A DNA stretch of 64,000 bases from Diphasiastrum complanatum (Eukaryota; Streptophyta; Lycopodiopsida; Lycopodiales; Lycopodiaceae): NCBI GenBank assembly GCA_029204225.1, contig CM055111.1, positions 20,407,003 to 20,471,002 of the forward strand. The letters run 5' to 3'. The first letter of the stretch is position 1, and each line of letters starts with the position of its first letter. Shown here one piece after another: positions 1 through 10,106 of this stretch. The notes under the pieces were generated by a model. That model did no database searches. It was given only the letters and a program-made list of their open reading frames with translations, and had not been told where the DNA came from. The translations under genes were made by a program, and so were the position numbers.

Positions 1-244
1 TACAATTTTTTGAAAGAAAAAAAATCATACGCTAGCATGCCAACATAGCTTTAATAACTTCATGAACATTTTTCCATGATCAAAATAAACACATTTTTAA
101 AGAATAAGAAAGTGTTTTGTGATGGACTTAATTAAAATTTGATGGATGATCAAATTTTTAACTATGTACCAAACAACAGTTGTTGTTTATAAAAAATCAT
201 GTGTGGCATAAAAAGAGTAGCACACCATGTGCTACCTTTTTGTT
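1..244. other. Unassigned AT-rich sequence with a short hairpin
   Basis: No coding signal is visible. Positions 208-238 hold a near-perfect inverted repeat with ~14-bp arms (tagcaca/tgtgcta core) and almost no loop. It is probably decayed flank of the copia relic that follows. Confidence 0.4.
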
Positions 245-1065
245 GGATCATGGGTAGAAAAAACTTCATAACCTTTTGGTTGGTGCATGTAGATGTCTTC
301 TTCAATGACTCCATTGAAAAGAGTTGTCTACACATCCATTTTTAGATTTTCTACAACAACATATGACAATAATAATCTGGTAGTGTTTGACTACTAAACT
401 AAAAGTTTCTAGATAGTCAACATTTGGTATTTGATAATACTCTTTTTCCACTAGTCTGATTTTTTTTCTATTAATGTTCATGTCATATTTAAATTTAATT
501 TTGAAAACCCACCTACAATTAATGACATGTTTGGCAAGTGGTGGTTGCACTTCTATCCAAGTCTACTTCTTGATCACAAGCTGATAATCCTTGTCCATAT
601 CCTCTTTCCAAAGATTTGAATCCAATTGCTTCATTGCCTCTTGATAAGTTGCAAACTCTTGCATGAAGTAGCGTGCTGATTTGTTTATGAATCTAGCTGG
701 AGGAGTTATGATTCTTGTGGATGTTCTTGGAATGACAAGTTCACATTGTTGCGGTTGCTCTTGCTAACTTTGTTCTTATTTCTCAGATTCATTGTCATTC
801 AAGTGAATTGTTGAAGCCTCTACATTAGTAGAATTTGAAGGTTCTTTTGCTGACATCTTGTCTTTATCTTTAAGGTTCCGAAATTGGTCTTCAAGAAAGA
901 TGACATCGATGCTCACAGATATTTTTTGTGTTGCAAGGTTATAAAGCTTAATTAATTGTGGAATAACCAACAAAGATTATCTAGCTTTTTTCTTAGCTCA
1001 TTTGGAATTTGAGCATAATCAATGCAACCAAAAACTTTTAAGCTTTTGATAAAAGGATTTCTGTC
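245..1065 (-). pseudogene. Ty1/copia pol relic A (integrase C-end and RT N-end)
   Basis: On the minus strand the first part (about 1065-776) reads as the C-terminal end of a copia integrase: a KVFGC-type motif, then KLYNLATQKISVSIDVIF, the usual boundary before RT. The second part (about 550-245) reads as the start of copia RT, with CRWVFKIKFKYD followed by DYLETFSLVVK and a damaged FNG...IYM block. Frameshifts and stops separate the blocks. The same order and similar wording occur in copia B at 14440-16606, so this is probably a relic of a related family. No LTR is recognisable beside it. Confidence 0.8.
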
Positions 1066-1079
1066 CGATCCAAAATTCA

Positions 1080-1133
1080 ATAACAATCTGACTGTTTAGA
1101 CTCTTGGTAGTGCATCTATCATGGTATTGGAGC
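1080..1133 (+). promoter_or_regulatory. Copia LTR tail and primer-binding site
   Basis: The sequence tggtattggagc at 1122-1133 resembles the plant copia PBS for initiator Met-tRNA (TGGTATCAGAGC), with some substitutions. It directly follows a ...CA end, as expected at an LTR/PBS boundary, and lies ~100 bp before a copia gag start. The related element at 24351 has the same arrangement. Confidence 0.5.
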
Positions 1134-1233
1134 ATACAATATCAGAACATTTCCTATTCTAGTATAGCATAAGCATTCACTTAATTGTTTTGAAGTCATA
1201 CAATCTATTATCTACATATATCTATTTTGAATT

Positions 1234-1790
1234 TCCTAATGGATTCTCAATCAAAGTCTGGTCTAGCTCAATGGATCGAATTACCATCTATGGAAATTCA
1301 AGATCAAAGGTGTGCTAATGGCCAGAGAACTTTGGGAGATAGTCACTGGTATCGAACTACTTATCAGTGTCGATGAGCAAGTCATTTATAAATTAAAACT
1401 CAGGGGATTGTAAGGCTTTTGACTTAATCACCCTTAATATTTCAGACACACAGATTGGCCACATTAGACAAGTCCAATCTTCTAAAGAAGCTTGGGGCAT
1501 TCTGAACACGCTTTACGAAGTCAGAGACGTCACTTCGAAATTGTATTTGAAAAAGAAATTTTTCTCAATCAAAATGTCAGAAGGTGATTCAATTCATAAT
1601 CACATTCGTCAATTCAATACTATGCTTGAGCAGATGGTAGCAATAGGGTCAGTCATCGAAGATTTAGATGTTGTAATGACCTTATTATCTAGTCTGCCAT
1701 TCTCATATGAAAACTGGGTGATGGTCATTTTCAACCCACTCAAAGCTTTCTTTGTCTAGAACCATAGCTATGCTGCTGTAGGAGGAGATT
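1234..1790 (+). pseudogene. Ty1/copia gag relic
   Basis: The reading starts with an ATG near 1239 (MDSQS...) and matches the gag at 24507 block by block: ISDTQIGHI near 1440, a YEVRD.TSK.YLKKKFFS block near 1520-1570, and a DQ/EDLDVVM.LLSSLP block near 1660-1700. These belong to the UBN2-type gag of plant copia elements. Frameshifts near 1340-1400 and a stop at ~1757 make it non-functional. It is the 5' end of the copia whose integrase relic follows at 2330-2890. Confidence 0.75.
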
Positions 1791-2091
1791 CAAAGGAATG
1801 GTGCATCCTCGTCCTCCATCGAGACTCGCAAGCTCAAATCTAGTAACTAATTTGTTGTTTGTCAACAAAATCACTAATTTAGGACATAAGGGAGAGTTTG
1901 AATCTTCTTGTAAGATTCTCGATAAAGAGAAAAGAGTTCCTGAACTTGAAAAAAGACAAGGATGTTTGTATCTGCTTACTCATTGCTATTTTGTACTGAT
2001 CATGCTTTAAGTAGTTTAGTTTTGATTAATAAAAAAATAATTTTGGCATTATATACTTGGGCACTTGAATCATGTATCTATTGCAAATATG

Positions 2092-2270
2092 TTTAAACAT
2101 TCTTTAGTTCTTGATTTTGATTATCGAACAATCGACCTCCAGTCTGCCAAAGCATCATAGGAAAGCATACTAGAAGGCCTTTTAAACATTCTTAAGTTCT
2201 TGATTTTGATTATCGAACAATCCACCTCCAGTCTGCCAGAGTATCATAGGAAGGCATACTAGAAGGCCTT
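2092..2270 (+). repeat. Tandem duplication, 89-bp unit, two copies
   Basis: Two adjacent copies (2092-2180 and 2181-2270) begin with tttaaacattct and end with agaaggcct, differing by a few substitutions and a 1-bp indel. The duplication sits in the GAG-pre-integrase part of the copia relic and breaks its reading frame. Confidence 0.85.
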
Positions 2271-2307
2271 TTAAGTTGAAATTTGTTAGACATAATTTAT
2301 TCAGATA

Positions 2308-2573
2308 TATGTGGCCTGAAGTAAACACCATCATTACATGGTGCTAAATTCTTTATTTCATTCATTAACGATTATTTGAGAAGAATTGTTGTATATTTCT
2401 TGAAGCCCAAATATGAAGCCTTCCATTTCATCAAAATTTATATGTGGCCTGAAGTAAACACCATCATTACATGGTGCTAAATTCTTTATTTCATTCATTA
2501 ACGATTATTTGAGAAGAACTGTTGTATATTTCTTGAAGCCCAAATATAAAGCCTTCCATTTCATCAAAATTTA
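2308..2573 (+). repeat. Tandem duplication, 133-bp unit, two copies
   Basis: The segment starting tatgtggcctgaagtaaac at 2308 recurs at 2441 with very few differences; both copies end in ...catcaaaattta. It duplicates the start of the integrase catalytic core of the same copia relic, only ~40 bp after the 89-bp duplication. Confidence 0.88.
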
Positions 2574-2890
2574 TAAAGAGCTTGCTGAGCTGTAGACATG
2601 AAGAAAGATCAAAGCTCTCAGAACTGACAATGTTAGTGAATACATATCCAATTCATTCAAGGAGTATTGTTCGACAAATGGTATCAAACAACAACTTGAT
2701 GCTTCCTATTCTCCTATTTGAATGGACTTGCAGAGAGAAAGAATAGAAACTTAGTCGAATCTGCCAAGTGCATGGTCACTCATGCATCATTGCCTAAATC
2801 TTTTTGGCAGCATGCTGTTTCGACAAAAGTTTACATTTATTGACAATCAGTTGATTAACTTGAAGGGCAAGAACCAGATTTTTTCTGTCG
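2330..2890 (+). pseudogene. Ty1/copia integrase core relic
   Basis: Plus-strand frames give a decayed rve-type core. There is a FINDYLRRIVVYFLK block (repeated because of the 133-bp duplication), then KIKALRTDN.SEY, then ERNLVESAKCM and LPKSFW. These are the usual integrase neighbourhoods around the second Asp and the catalytic Glu. Stops interrupt it (for example after YSPI) and RT is absent. The copy breaks off near 2925, where another element's LTR begins. Confidence 0.72.
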
Positions 2891-2928
2891 ACCATATACC
2901 AAATAGTTAGAATTAAAGTAAAATCACT

Positions 2929-3170
2929 GTGTTACTGTACTGTGGGTCCTATCAGTGGATAAGGATTAGTTGGCCTTGCCACGAGGCAAGTCGACGGGAC
3001 ACGCGTCCCGCCAACGGCAACCTGGGTCATGCATGGGTTGCCTGAGTGAACAACTATATGTACAGTGTAATTTCATTTTGAGAAATACAGTTGCTATGTG
3101 AGCTTGCTGTGGAGAGTGTTTTCTGTCTGTGTTACTGTGTAGCATGATCGGTCTGTGCAAAGCAAATTCT
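2929..3170 (+). mobile_element. Probable 5' LTR of copia element (gag at 4496)
   Basis: The segment starts with tgttactgtactgtggg and ends just before a PBS at 3175. The gttactgtgt wording recurs near its 3' end (3130-3140). No second copy exists in the window, so the ends are inferred from the PBS position. The exact LTR start (2928 or 2930) is uncertain. Confidence 0.5.
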
Positions 3171-3174
3171 AAGT

Positions 3175-3186
3175 TGGTATCAGAGT
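3175..3186 (+). promoter_or_regulatory. Primer-binding site, initiator Met-tRNA type
   Basis: The bases tggtatcagagt match the standard plant copia PBS (TGGTATCAGAGC) at 11 of 12 positions. This places the 5' LTR end a few bases upstream and predicts a copia gag downstream, which is found at 4496. Confidence 0.8.
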
Positions 3187-4495
3187 CGTACAGGGAGTGT
3201 ACACAGTACAGCATCGCCGTTGAAGAAAGCTTTGGGAGAACTGTCTTCTGAGAGTTCGGGGTCTACGACGGGTTGAAGACGGAAAGAGAAGCACTGGTGC
3301 ACGGTTTCTAGTTTATAGATGCTTGCTAAGCTCAGCAGAGGGATTATTAGCCTGTGCATAGCATCAGACAGGGAAAAATTTGGTGAAAAATTGACAATTT
3401 TGAAGCCAGCTGAAAATTGAAACCGAGTTTGGGGTTACAGTTTTTATGCATAACTGGTAATTTCTTCACTATTTGTGCACCGTTTTGGATGCCGTAAGAA
3501 CAGGAAGGAAGCTAATCACATTGTCAACCAGCCATGGAGAGATTCTGAGGTTTATGTTAGAGATTTGTCTTTAGACAGTTAACCTAGCAGATTTGCGGTA
3601 AAAGGTGAAAAAAAGCCACTTTGTCAAGTTGAGCTAAAATCACTGTTTCTCCACGGAATTTCCTGAGTGAACACTCTACTGACTTGGGATCAGTAGGACT
3701 GGAGCTCCATGCCTCAGATCATGCTCAAATCGATCCATAGGCGAGTTAGATCAAGCAAAATCGAGTGTGGGGAGGCACAGTCGTAGACAGAGAGGTCGCG
3801 GACTGTTCGCGCGTGGAACCAAAGGGAAACCATAGTCTTTCGAAGTGGACAGTTTCTACAAGACTCTCCATTGGTGCACAGAAGTGCTCAGATCCATTGG
3901 ATAGAGGAGTTACAAGATCGACGGCTCATATTGTGCTACCCAGAAGGGATATCCACAGTTGGATCAGATTCCACCATTGGATGAAGTCTGAAGGGTTGTG
4001 GAAGAGGGCCCTGAAGAAGTGAAGTGCTTTTTGGCTTTCAACTTCATTAAATATTTTCATATTGAAATTGGAGTTGGGTCCCTTCACAAGTGAAGAGTGA
4101 AGTTTCTTCAAGGTGAAGAAACAGTTCAAAAACTAGAAAAGTCCCTATTTTTGGGTCCTTTGCCCGTTTTGACCCAAACGAAAGGCTATAACCTCCAAAC
4201 AAAGGGCACCCGGACTGTACTTGCAAGTACGGTACAGCAAAAGAGAGTGGTTGCAGAGGAGAAAGTGTTCCAAGTATGCCAAAAGTGATTTCACCATTCC
4301 ACTGGGCACGTTGTGGGGAGTTGACGACTGAGTGCATTTCGGAAGGCGACGTCAGTTTGGCTTTAAAATTGGTGGAAAAGCGATGAGTGGCCTGGTAAGG
4401 GAAAAAGTTCAGGTCATTATTTTCAACTTCTGACATCACTGTTGGCCTCGGCATACTGTTTTTAGCCTACGACAGAAGTTTCAAGTAGTTTTGCA
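3187..4495 (+). other. Long untranslated leader of copia element
   Basis: This ~1.3-kb stretch lies between the PBS and the gag start. Open frames on both strands (for example minus 4047-4454) have no recognisable domains and I treat them as chance. A long leader is common in plant copia elements. Confidence 0.5.
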
Positions 4496-5445
4496 ATGGC
4501 AAACATGGGAGAGTCCATTTTGAGTGAAAGTGGCAAATTGGACGGGATTTCCAACTATGCAGTGTGGAAATTCAAAATGAAAAACATACTGATGGAGAAA
4601 GACGTGTGGAAAGTCGTCAGAAGTGATGAGAGAAGGTATCAAAGTGTTCGCCAAATGAAGCAGATATCAAAGTGTTCGACAAAAAGATGAGGAAAGCTTT
4701 GACATTAACTTGTCAGTGAAGGATCACATCATTACCCACATTTGTGATGCTGTTACACCTAGACAGGCATGGGATGTGCTAAAGGAGCAGTTTGAGACGT
4801 CAAATCCGTCAGGAATCATGTTTCTGAAGTCAAAGTTGAATAGTGCCTGCATGGGACAAGGAGAGCACATTCAGACGTACATGACCAGAATCGAGACAAT
4901 GAGAGATGAACTGCATTCTATTGGTGAGCGCATACGTGACGTGGAGCTGGTGCACAATGCATTGTGTGGCATTGCAGAACCCTATCAGATATTTGTGAGT
5001 GGAATAGCATCAAGAGAAAGATTGACAACCTTTGACGAGCTCATAGGAATCTTGATGCAGGAAGAGCAACGTAGAGAAATGGTGAAAGCTAGACGTCAAA
5101 ATACTGACGATTAGGCACTTGCGACATGCCAAAAACAAGGCAAGGGCAAGGGCAAGAAGAAGTCTAAGCAGCAATTTGCCAAGTCTCAAGAGGACGAGGG
5201 ATCTTCCAGTAAAACTAAGAAGAAAGGCAAGTGCTTCCATTGTGGTAAAAAGGGCCATTGGAAGAGTGAATGTCGCAAATTCCTGGCGAAACAAGGCAAG
5301 GGGAAACCAAAACAAGCAGGTAACCTTGTCGATGAGGGTGAGATTGAAGACTCTAGCATCTTCATATCTGCATTGTCATCTAATCAAGATGATCAGGCAT
5401 GGTATATTGACTCGGGAGCCACAAGACACATGACAGGTAACAAGA
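4496..5445 (+). pseudogene. Ty1/copia gag-protease relic (truncated)
   Basis: Translation begins MANMGESILSESGKLDG, a typical copia gag N-terminus. A frameshift near 4690 leads into 4710-5114, which carries the DAVTPRQAWDVLKEQFE and IQTYMTRIETMRDELHSIG blocks of the UBN2 gag. One in-frame TAG at 5112 precedes a lysine-rich stretch. A zinc knuckle CFHCGKKGHWKSEC (CX2CX4HX4C) follows at 5232-5273. The protease N-terminus WYIDSGATRHMTG at ~5399-5437 carries the catalytic D-S-G. The element stops there, replaced by an inverted repeat; integrase, RT and RNase H are missing. Confidence 0.88.
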
Positions 5446-5450
5446 ATTAG

Positions 5451-5565
5451 AACTTCTAACTTAGGATTTAGAACTTTAAATTTCTTAACTTAGGAAAACT
5501 TAAGATAAAATATTTCTAATCTTAAGTTTCTTAAGTCTAAGTTCTAAATCTAAGTTTAAGCTTTT
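5451..5565. repeat. Imperfect inverted repeat (~50-bp arms)
   Basis: The left arm, around cttaggatttagaactt and taacttaggaaaacttaagat, is mirrored by the right arm, around atcttaagtttcttaagtc and ctaagttctaaatctaag. The loop is near 5506-5515. The structure is AT-rich and abuts the truncation point of the copia protease. It could be a small MITE-like insert or a foldback at a rearrangement junction. Confidence 0.7.
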
Positions 5566-5584
5566 TTATTATTATTCAAGCTTC

Positions 5585-5672
5585 TACTCATGGACTTACA
5601 AAACAGATGCCATGGCTGAAGTTTATTGATAGATACTCATACGTGGTCTTACAAAACACATGCCACGGGATT
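5585..5672 (+). repeat. Two-copy direct repeat (~50 bp)
   Basis: A segment reading ctcatggacttacaaaacagatgcc recurs ~50 bp later as ctcatacgtggtcttacaaaacacatgcc. The pair lies between the inverted repeat and the FX coding relic and may belong to the 3' untranslated part of FX (minus strand). Confidence 0.5.
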
Positions 5673-5799
5673 TTATTTCTTCCCTTTTTACTTTCTCTGT
5701 GTTAGCACAGTTGCTAACATTATCCCCCTCCTTATTGGATTGGTGGTCCCACACCAATCGACACCTTTTCGTCTTGGATCTTTTGTGCTTCTTGGAGGT

Positions 5800-8700
5800 G
5801 AGACTATTGTTGTCGGGAGTGGTAGATTGTCGTGCCGATGCCTTCCATCATTTTCCACCGTAATTTGTTCAAGAAGGGCATGGGTTTGTAATAATGGAGC
5901 ATACCATGGAGAAAGTTATGGGTTTTCCATAGCTCCACCATATCAACGTGCAGGACGGAAGTGAGTGCAGCGCGATAATAGAGCCTTGCAATGTTGATAT
6001 GGTCGTCTTGTGTGCGCAAGGGTTTATTGATATCAAGGGCGATTGGGGGTAACCCTCGATCCCAAAAACCTCTGAGTTCTGCCAGAAATGCCACCAGGCC
6101 GCAATTATTCGCAAAATATATGACATCGCGATCAGGATTGCCATGGTGCTTCTGGTAGAATATTCAGCAGTTGGTGACCATGTCTTCGGCTAAGTTGCTG
6201 GTATCCACGCCTGTGAGTTTAGGCCAGAAAACGGTTCTCGCCTCGCTATTGGATAGTAATAAGGATTAGTGCGCATGTAGGAGGGAGCTTCGAGATCTCG
6301 TGCCATTGAGGTCTTACTTTGTAGGAAGAGTTGATGATGCTAGAGAGGTTGTGGATCCAGGAGTTTGACTGCTGCTTTATGTGTCTGACACTGGTCCAAA
6401 TTTGGTAGTATGTAGCCACCTCGCTCTTTCATTGTTGGATACTTCTTTGCAAACTCCTGAGATGCGCGCAACTCCTTCCTTGGTTCTGTGGGCATGATTT
6501 TGTGCCGAATGGTTGGTGCTTCAGAGGCAGTCTCATGTTCGGTTTGTGGATCGAGTTCATGAGAGAGAGGAGGCGAGGGGTTAGCTTCTGCAATTCTTTG
6601 TGACTCAGGGAAAAATTTGTCGTGGAATGAAGGTGGGGTTAGTGGTGTCGAGAGGGTTAGAAGCGGTGGAAGGGAAAAAATAATGTTGGGAGTTGGTACC
6701 CCTAGAGCCCGACGGATTAGTTGGTGTTTGAGCTCCTTGCCCCAAGGGTTGGCCTTGAAATGCGGAGCCTTGAGTTGCAGGAGGAGGCTGTTGGAATCCT
6801 GCTCCATCTCCACCATCTGGTCCATCAAAGTGGTACCCCGAATCATGGAATTGGGCGTGCTTTGCATGAACCGACAGGGTCGACTGGGCAGCAGCCTTTA
6901 AGCGTTCTTCCAGGGTGGCTATGTACTGGTTTAGGGCTTCGACGGAAGCAATGTATGATTGTTGTAATTTTGAGTGTTGCTCCATCGTGGCTTTCAGCTT
7001 TTGGGCCAGCGTTTGATAGGCCACCACTGGAATGGCAGTTCCCTCAGGAATAGCTGGTGGTGCGAAGTCGTTGAAGTCCACCATTTCCAACTGTTCCTTC
7101 ATAGCGAAACGTGTTGCTTGTGAATATGCTATAGCCTCATCCTTTTTGGCTTTGAGGGTATCAATGGTTTGTTGCATGTTGGATACCTTCAGTTGGAGCT
7201 GGTTTTGGAGGTGGAGTAGCATCTGATGTTGTTGTTGATTGTAATTTGTTAGGTTTTGGATCTGCAGCTGTTGTTGTTTGTTTTCCTCCTCCAGCCTTGT
7301 TTTTCTTTCTGAAGGCCCGCCATTGCACCATCGTCGAATTGCCGCATAGTATATTGTCCCCCTAGGGTGCCAAATAGATTGTATTGGAGCTCATTCACCA
7401 ACCATATCGCTTTTTGGGCTGCAAGGGGTAGCTGCTCCCAAGGACCAATGTCAGGGAGGGTGCGTGTGTAGTTAGGATACAACATTGGGTTAAATAGTAG
7501 AAAATCGGGAGCAGGACTAGACGAAGGTGTATGAAAGGCAGGTGGGGGTGATTGTGGATTGAGGGGTGGGGAGATACTACATGGTGGAGATTGTTGGATT
7601 GGGTTAGTGGTGACAGTGGTTGATGGAAGTGCAGTTAGTAATTGTAATGCAAAATCATCTACGTTGACTGTGGAGTCAAGTAGGGTGGGGATTTGTACAG
7701 GTGAGGGCTTTTGTGGAAGTGTGGAAGTGAAGCCCGTGTTGAGAGTTAATGAGGGTGTGGAGGTGGCAGTAAATGATGGGGGTGGTGGTGGGAGTGTGAG
7801 AGCAAGTGATGGAGAGGAGATTGCCTGTGTGGACAGAATCATGCCCATAGGATCAGAGCCGGAAGTGCTTGCTATTTCGGAGCTGCCTGCTGCTGCTACT
7901 ACTGCTTGTCGGCGTTGTTGGGCCTGGTGAAGTAAGGTTGCCTACTGCTCTAGGACCTCCTTTGGGACCTGAGATGGTTTAAGGCTCCCTCCGAATTCAG
8001 CATATTCCACCCCGATGTCGCTGGATAGAATGTCATGTGGGGACACCTGCTTCTGTGCTGATTGTCTTCTCTTTCTGCTTCTTAGTAGGTGGGGCTGGTG
8101 AGATCGGGTCTGCTGTCGGTTGGGGGGTGGCTTGCTTTTTTGTGCTTGGATAAACATCATCCAACTCCTTGATGGCAGCAGCCGCCCTAGATCCCAATTG
8201 TTTGGTGACCAACATGTGGAGGAGATCCCCACATTTGGTAGTTGGTTTGTGGGCTTTCAAAGCTCCGCACAGCTTCTCTGCTACCTTCTCAGCCCACTTG
8301 TAATTTTGAGTGGGATCGTCCATGGTGAGGGTCAGAGAAAAAAGGTCGCTCGGTGGGATGCGATCCATCTTGGTGGTATGCACTGCAACCATGGTGATGA
8401 GGATCTCTGAGGCGGCCCGTAGTTGGGGATCCGTGATGAGACGGATAGCGATCCCGTCGTTGGTCTAGGCAATGGTTTTGTCGTCGTCTGCCAGAAATTT
8501 TGTGAAGTACTTGGCATCATAGCTGGTGCCCTTTCCATGGATTGTCTCTCCGAGATTAGGAAAGCTGATGCTCTAGAGATCCCCAGGAGAGACGTTGATA
8601 ATAGAATAGCTGCCACTCTTGGATGTAATCCGAAAAGTTTGGAACTCATCCGAATAGGTAGATTAGGCTACTGGATGAGGCTCTCGTTCTGTTGGTCCCG

Positions 8701-8864
8701 GAAAAGTGTCAGATCAAAGCCAAGGTTGGTGAGGATATCTTTGGCCAGTGTGAGCTGCTCGACATTTCTTAAGATAGATCATGACTATATCCCTTGAATA
8801 AGGACGAGGGGGTTTACGACGATGCAAGCTAAGTGAGGAATCACGGAAAGCCATGATAGTAGTG
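5800..8864 (-). pseudogene. FX family: long unrecognised coding relic, copy 1
   Basis: I do not recognise this protein. On the minus strand a probable start is the ATG at 8864 (MAFRDSSLSLHRRKPPRPYS). Frames with several frameshifts and stops then run ~3 kb. Parts in order: an N-terminal region with LITDPQLRAASEILITMVAV and KWAEKVAEKLCGALKAHKP (about 8440-8030); a Pro/Ser/Thr-rich linker (7850-7400); a coiled-coil-like segment with LQNQLQLKVSNMQQTIDTLK (7222-6900); a Gly/Gln/Pro-rich linker; an FAKKYPTMKERGGYILPN block (~6430); and a C-terminal block FWDRGLPPI...ARLYYRAAL (6090-5850). Linker, coiled coil and conserved C-terminal block recur in 25430-26450. It may be a retroelement gag-like or virus-derived structural protein. 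That is inference only. Confidence 0.55.
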
Positions 8865-8889
8865 ATTTTAGATTGCTCTGAGAATTTTG

Positions 8890-9136
8890 AAAAAAATAGG
8901 ATCAGGATTTATGATTTAAGAACCTGGTTCAGCTGCAGCAGAAGCTTCAGGAAGAGAGTTTTCCGATAGGTTTTCAGGATTAAAATTTAGGAAAGGTGAC
9001 TCTCCTCTTTGCGAAGATTCTTGAAGTCTTTGAAAAACTCTTCTCGAAGTCCGATATCTTTATAGTCGAGCAGCTCTATCTGACATGCAATGGGGATGGA
9101 GATGGAGTTGTCAGTTTGCATCAACTTTATTTGGCT
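8890..9136 (-). pseudogene. Gypsy G1 gag N-terminal fragment
   Basis: The minus strand reads MSDRAARL (ATG at 9086) followed by a YR.SRR.F.RLQESSQRGESPF block and LPEASAAAEPGS. This matches the N-terminus of the G1 gag at 34401 (MSDRVARLGRYRRLREEFF..., PEASTTAEPGS) almost residue for residue, with frameshifts. It is the 5' end of a second, inverted G1 copy. It stops at ~8890 against the FX relic. Confidence 0.85.
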
Positions 9137-9154
9137 CTCTCCGACAACAGCACC
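9137..9154 (-). promoter_or_regulatory. Gypsy G1 primer-binding site (tRNA-Asp-like)
   Basis: On the minus strand the sequence is tggtgctgttgtcggaga. It is the counterpart of tggtgccgttgatgggga in the G1 copy at 34332 and of the common plant gypsy form TGGCGCCGTTGCCGGGGA, thought to pair with tRNA-Asp. Confidence 0.7.
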
Positions 9155-9155
9155 A

Positions 9156-9338
9156 AAAATTGGTATATGTCACAACATACCAACACATTATGTAGTATTT
9201 AGATCTTTCCCCAAGGAGATAGCACTTTATAAGTTGTTTAATTGATACAGACTTGACTTATTTCTAATGAAATGGAGTCGAATGAAAATCTGATTGTCAA
9301 CAAACATTTTATAAGTAACTAGTATTACTTCTGATGAG
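9156..9338 (-). mobile_element. Gypsy G1 LTR, 3' tail only
   Basis: Read on the minus strand, this matches the last ~180 bp of the G1 LTR before the PBS at 34332: ttacaaaatgtctgttgacaa, ttcattcgaaataagtca, and gttggtatattatgaca near the end. It is cut at ~9338 by the G3-type LTR. Confidence 0.75.
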
Positions 9339-10081
9339 TGTAGTGGGTTTCTTTCCTTGCCTAACCTAAATCCAAGATCTAGTCAATCTAGCATCAAAGA
9401 GACGGAGTTAGTTGTCATGCAGAGGTCCGTTCCCATGAGAGCGATAATATAGTTCAGATTTCAACATGAATGGAGGATCTAACACTAACATCCATTAACG
9501 CTAAGCATTAACACTACATCCATTAACCCTACTTCCATTAACTCTAAATTCACAACAATGATAAAAACTTACTCTTCTCTCTCTCCCTTTCTCTCTCACA
9601 AAAAGCATAAGAAATAGCAATCCCAATAGTGATCAAATCCAACAATCAGCAAATACCAAAGAAAGCATGAGGAATGGAGGAAAAGAGAGGAAGAGCAAGG
9701 ACATTCATCAATCCATTTCTAAAGAGAACCAATCTGCTTTACTGAAATGAGAAAATGAACATGAGGAGGAACTCGAGTTGGTCCCTTTTTATAGTAGAGA
9801 GGAGGACCCTGGCCTCTGAATCCTATTGGTCCAGTCTTGCCTCTCTTTTTATTCAAACTCAAAAAAGTGTGGGAGGGAAACCCAACTTTATTCACTAACT
9901 TGACATTTAGGCCCTGTGACATTAGAAGTCCCGCAAAAAGGCCTAAAGTCCTTTTATTAACATTCTAATTAATCAAATAACTATGTGATCATCGGTTTGG
10001 ACTTACACACACAGGGTGCCAAATCCCTCTCACTTATTAACTAGGGTTAGGATTGCCTTGGGATCCGCAAACCCTCCAACA
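9339..10081 (-). mobile_element. Gypsy G3-type LTR (743 bp)
   Basis: On the minus strand it starts TGTTGGAGGGTTTGCGGATC at 10081 and ends ...CCACTACA at 9339. The same start and end bound the LTR at 56453-57391, and similar text fills the body (caagttagtgaataaa; a TATA-like tataaaaagg region; a purine-rich run near 9575-9600). It is shorter than the 56453 copy mainly because the GA/GT microsatellite is not expanded. It lies between a chromovirus pol end and a G1 LTR tail, so it is either a solo LTR or a 3' LTR in a nested insertion. Confidence 0.8.
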
Positions 10082-10106
10082 ATGAGGGTGGGTATAGGTA
10101 ATGAAT

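Noticed and set aside
2092-2573. CRISPR-like or satellite array
   Set aside because: There are only two copies of each unit, with different lengths and no spacer structure, in a plant nuclear context.
4047-4454. 135-codon minus-strand ORF and 85-codon plus ORF (3765-4022)
   Set aside because: Both lie in the leader of a copia element with clear PBS and gag; no domain, no relatives in the window.
6721-7226. Plus-strand ORFs opposite the FX coiled coil
   Set aside because: They are shadows. The minus-strand frames have protein-like composition and recur in FX copy 2.
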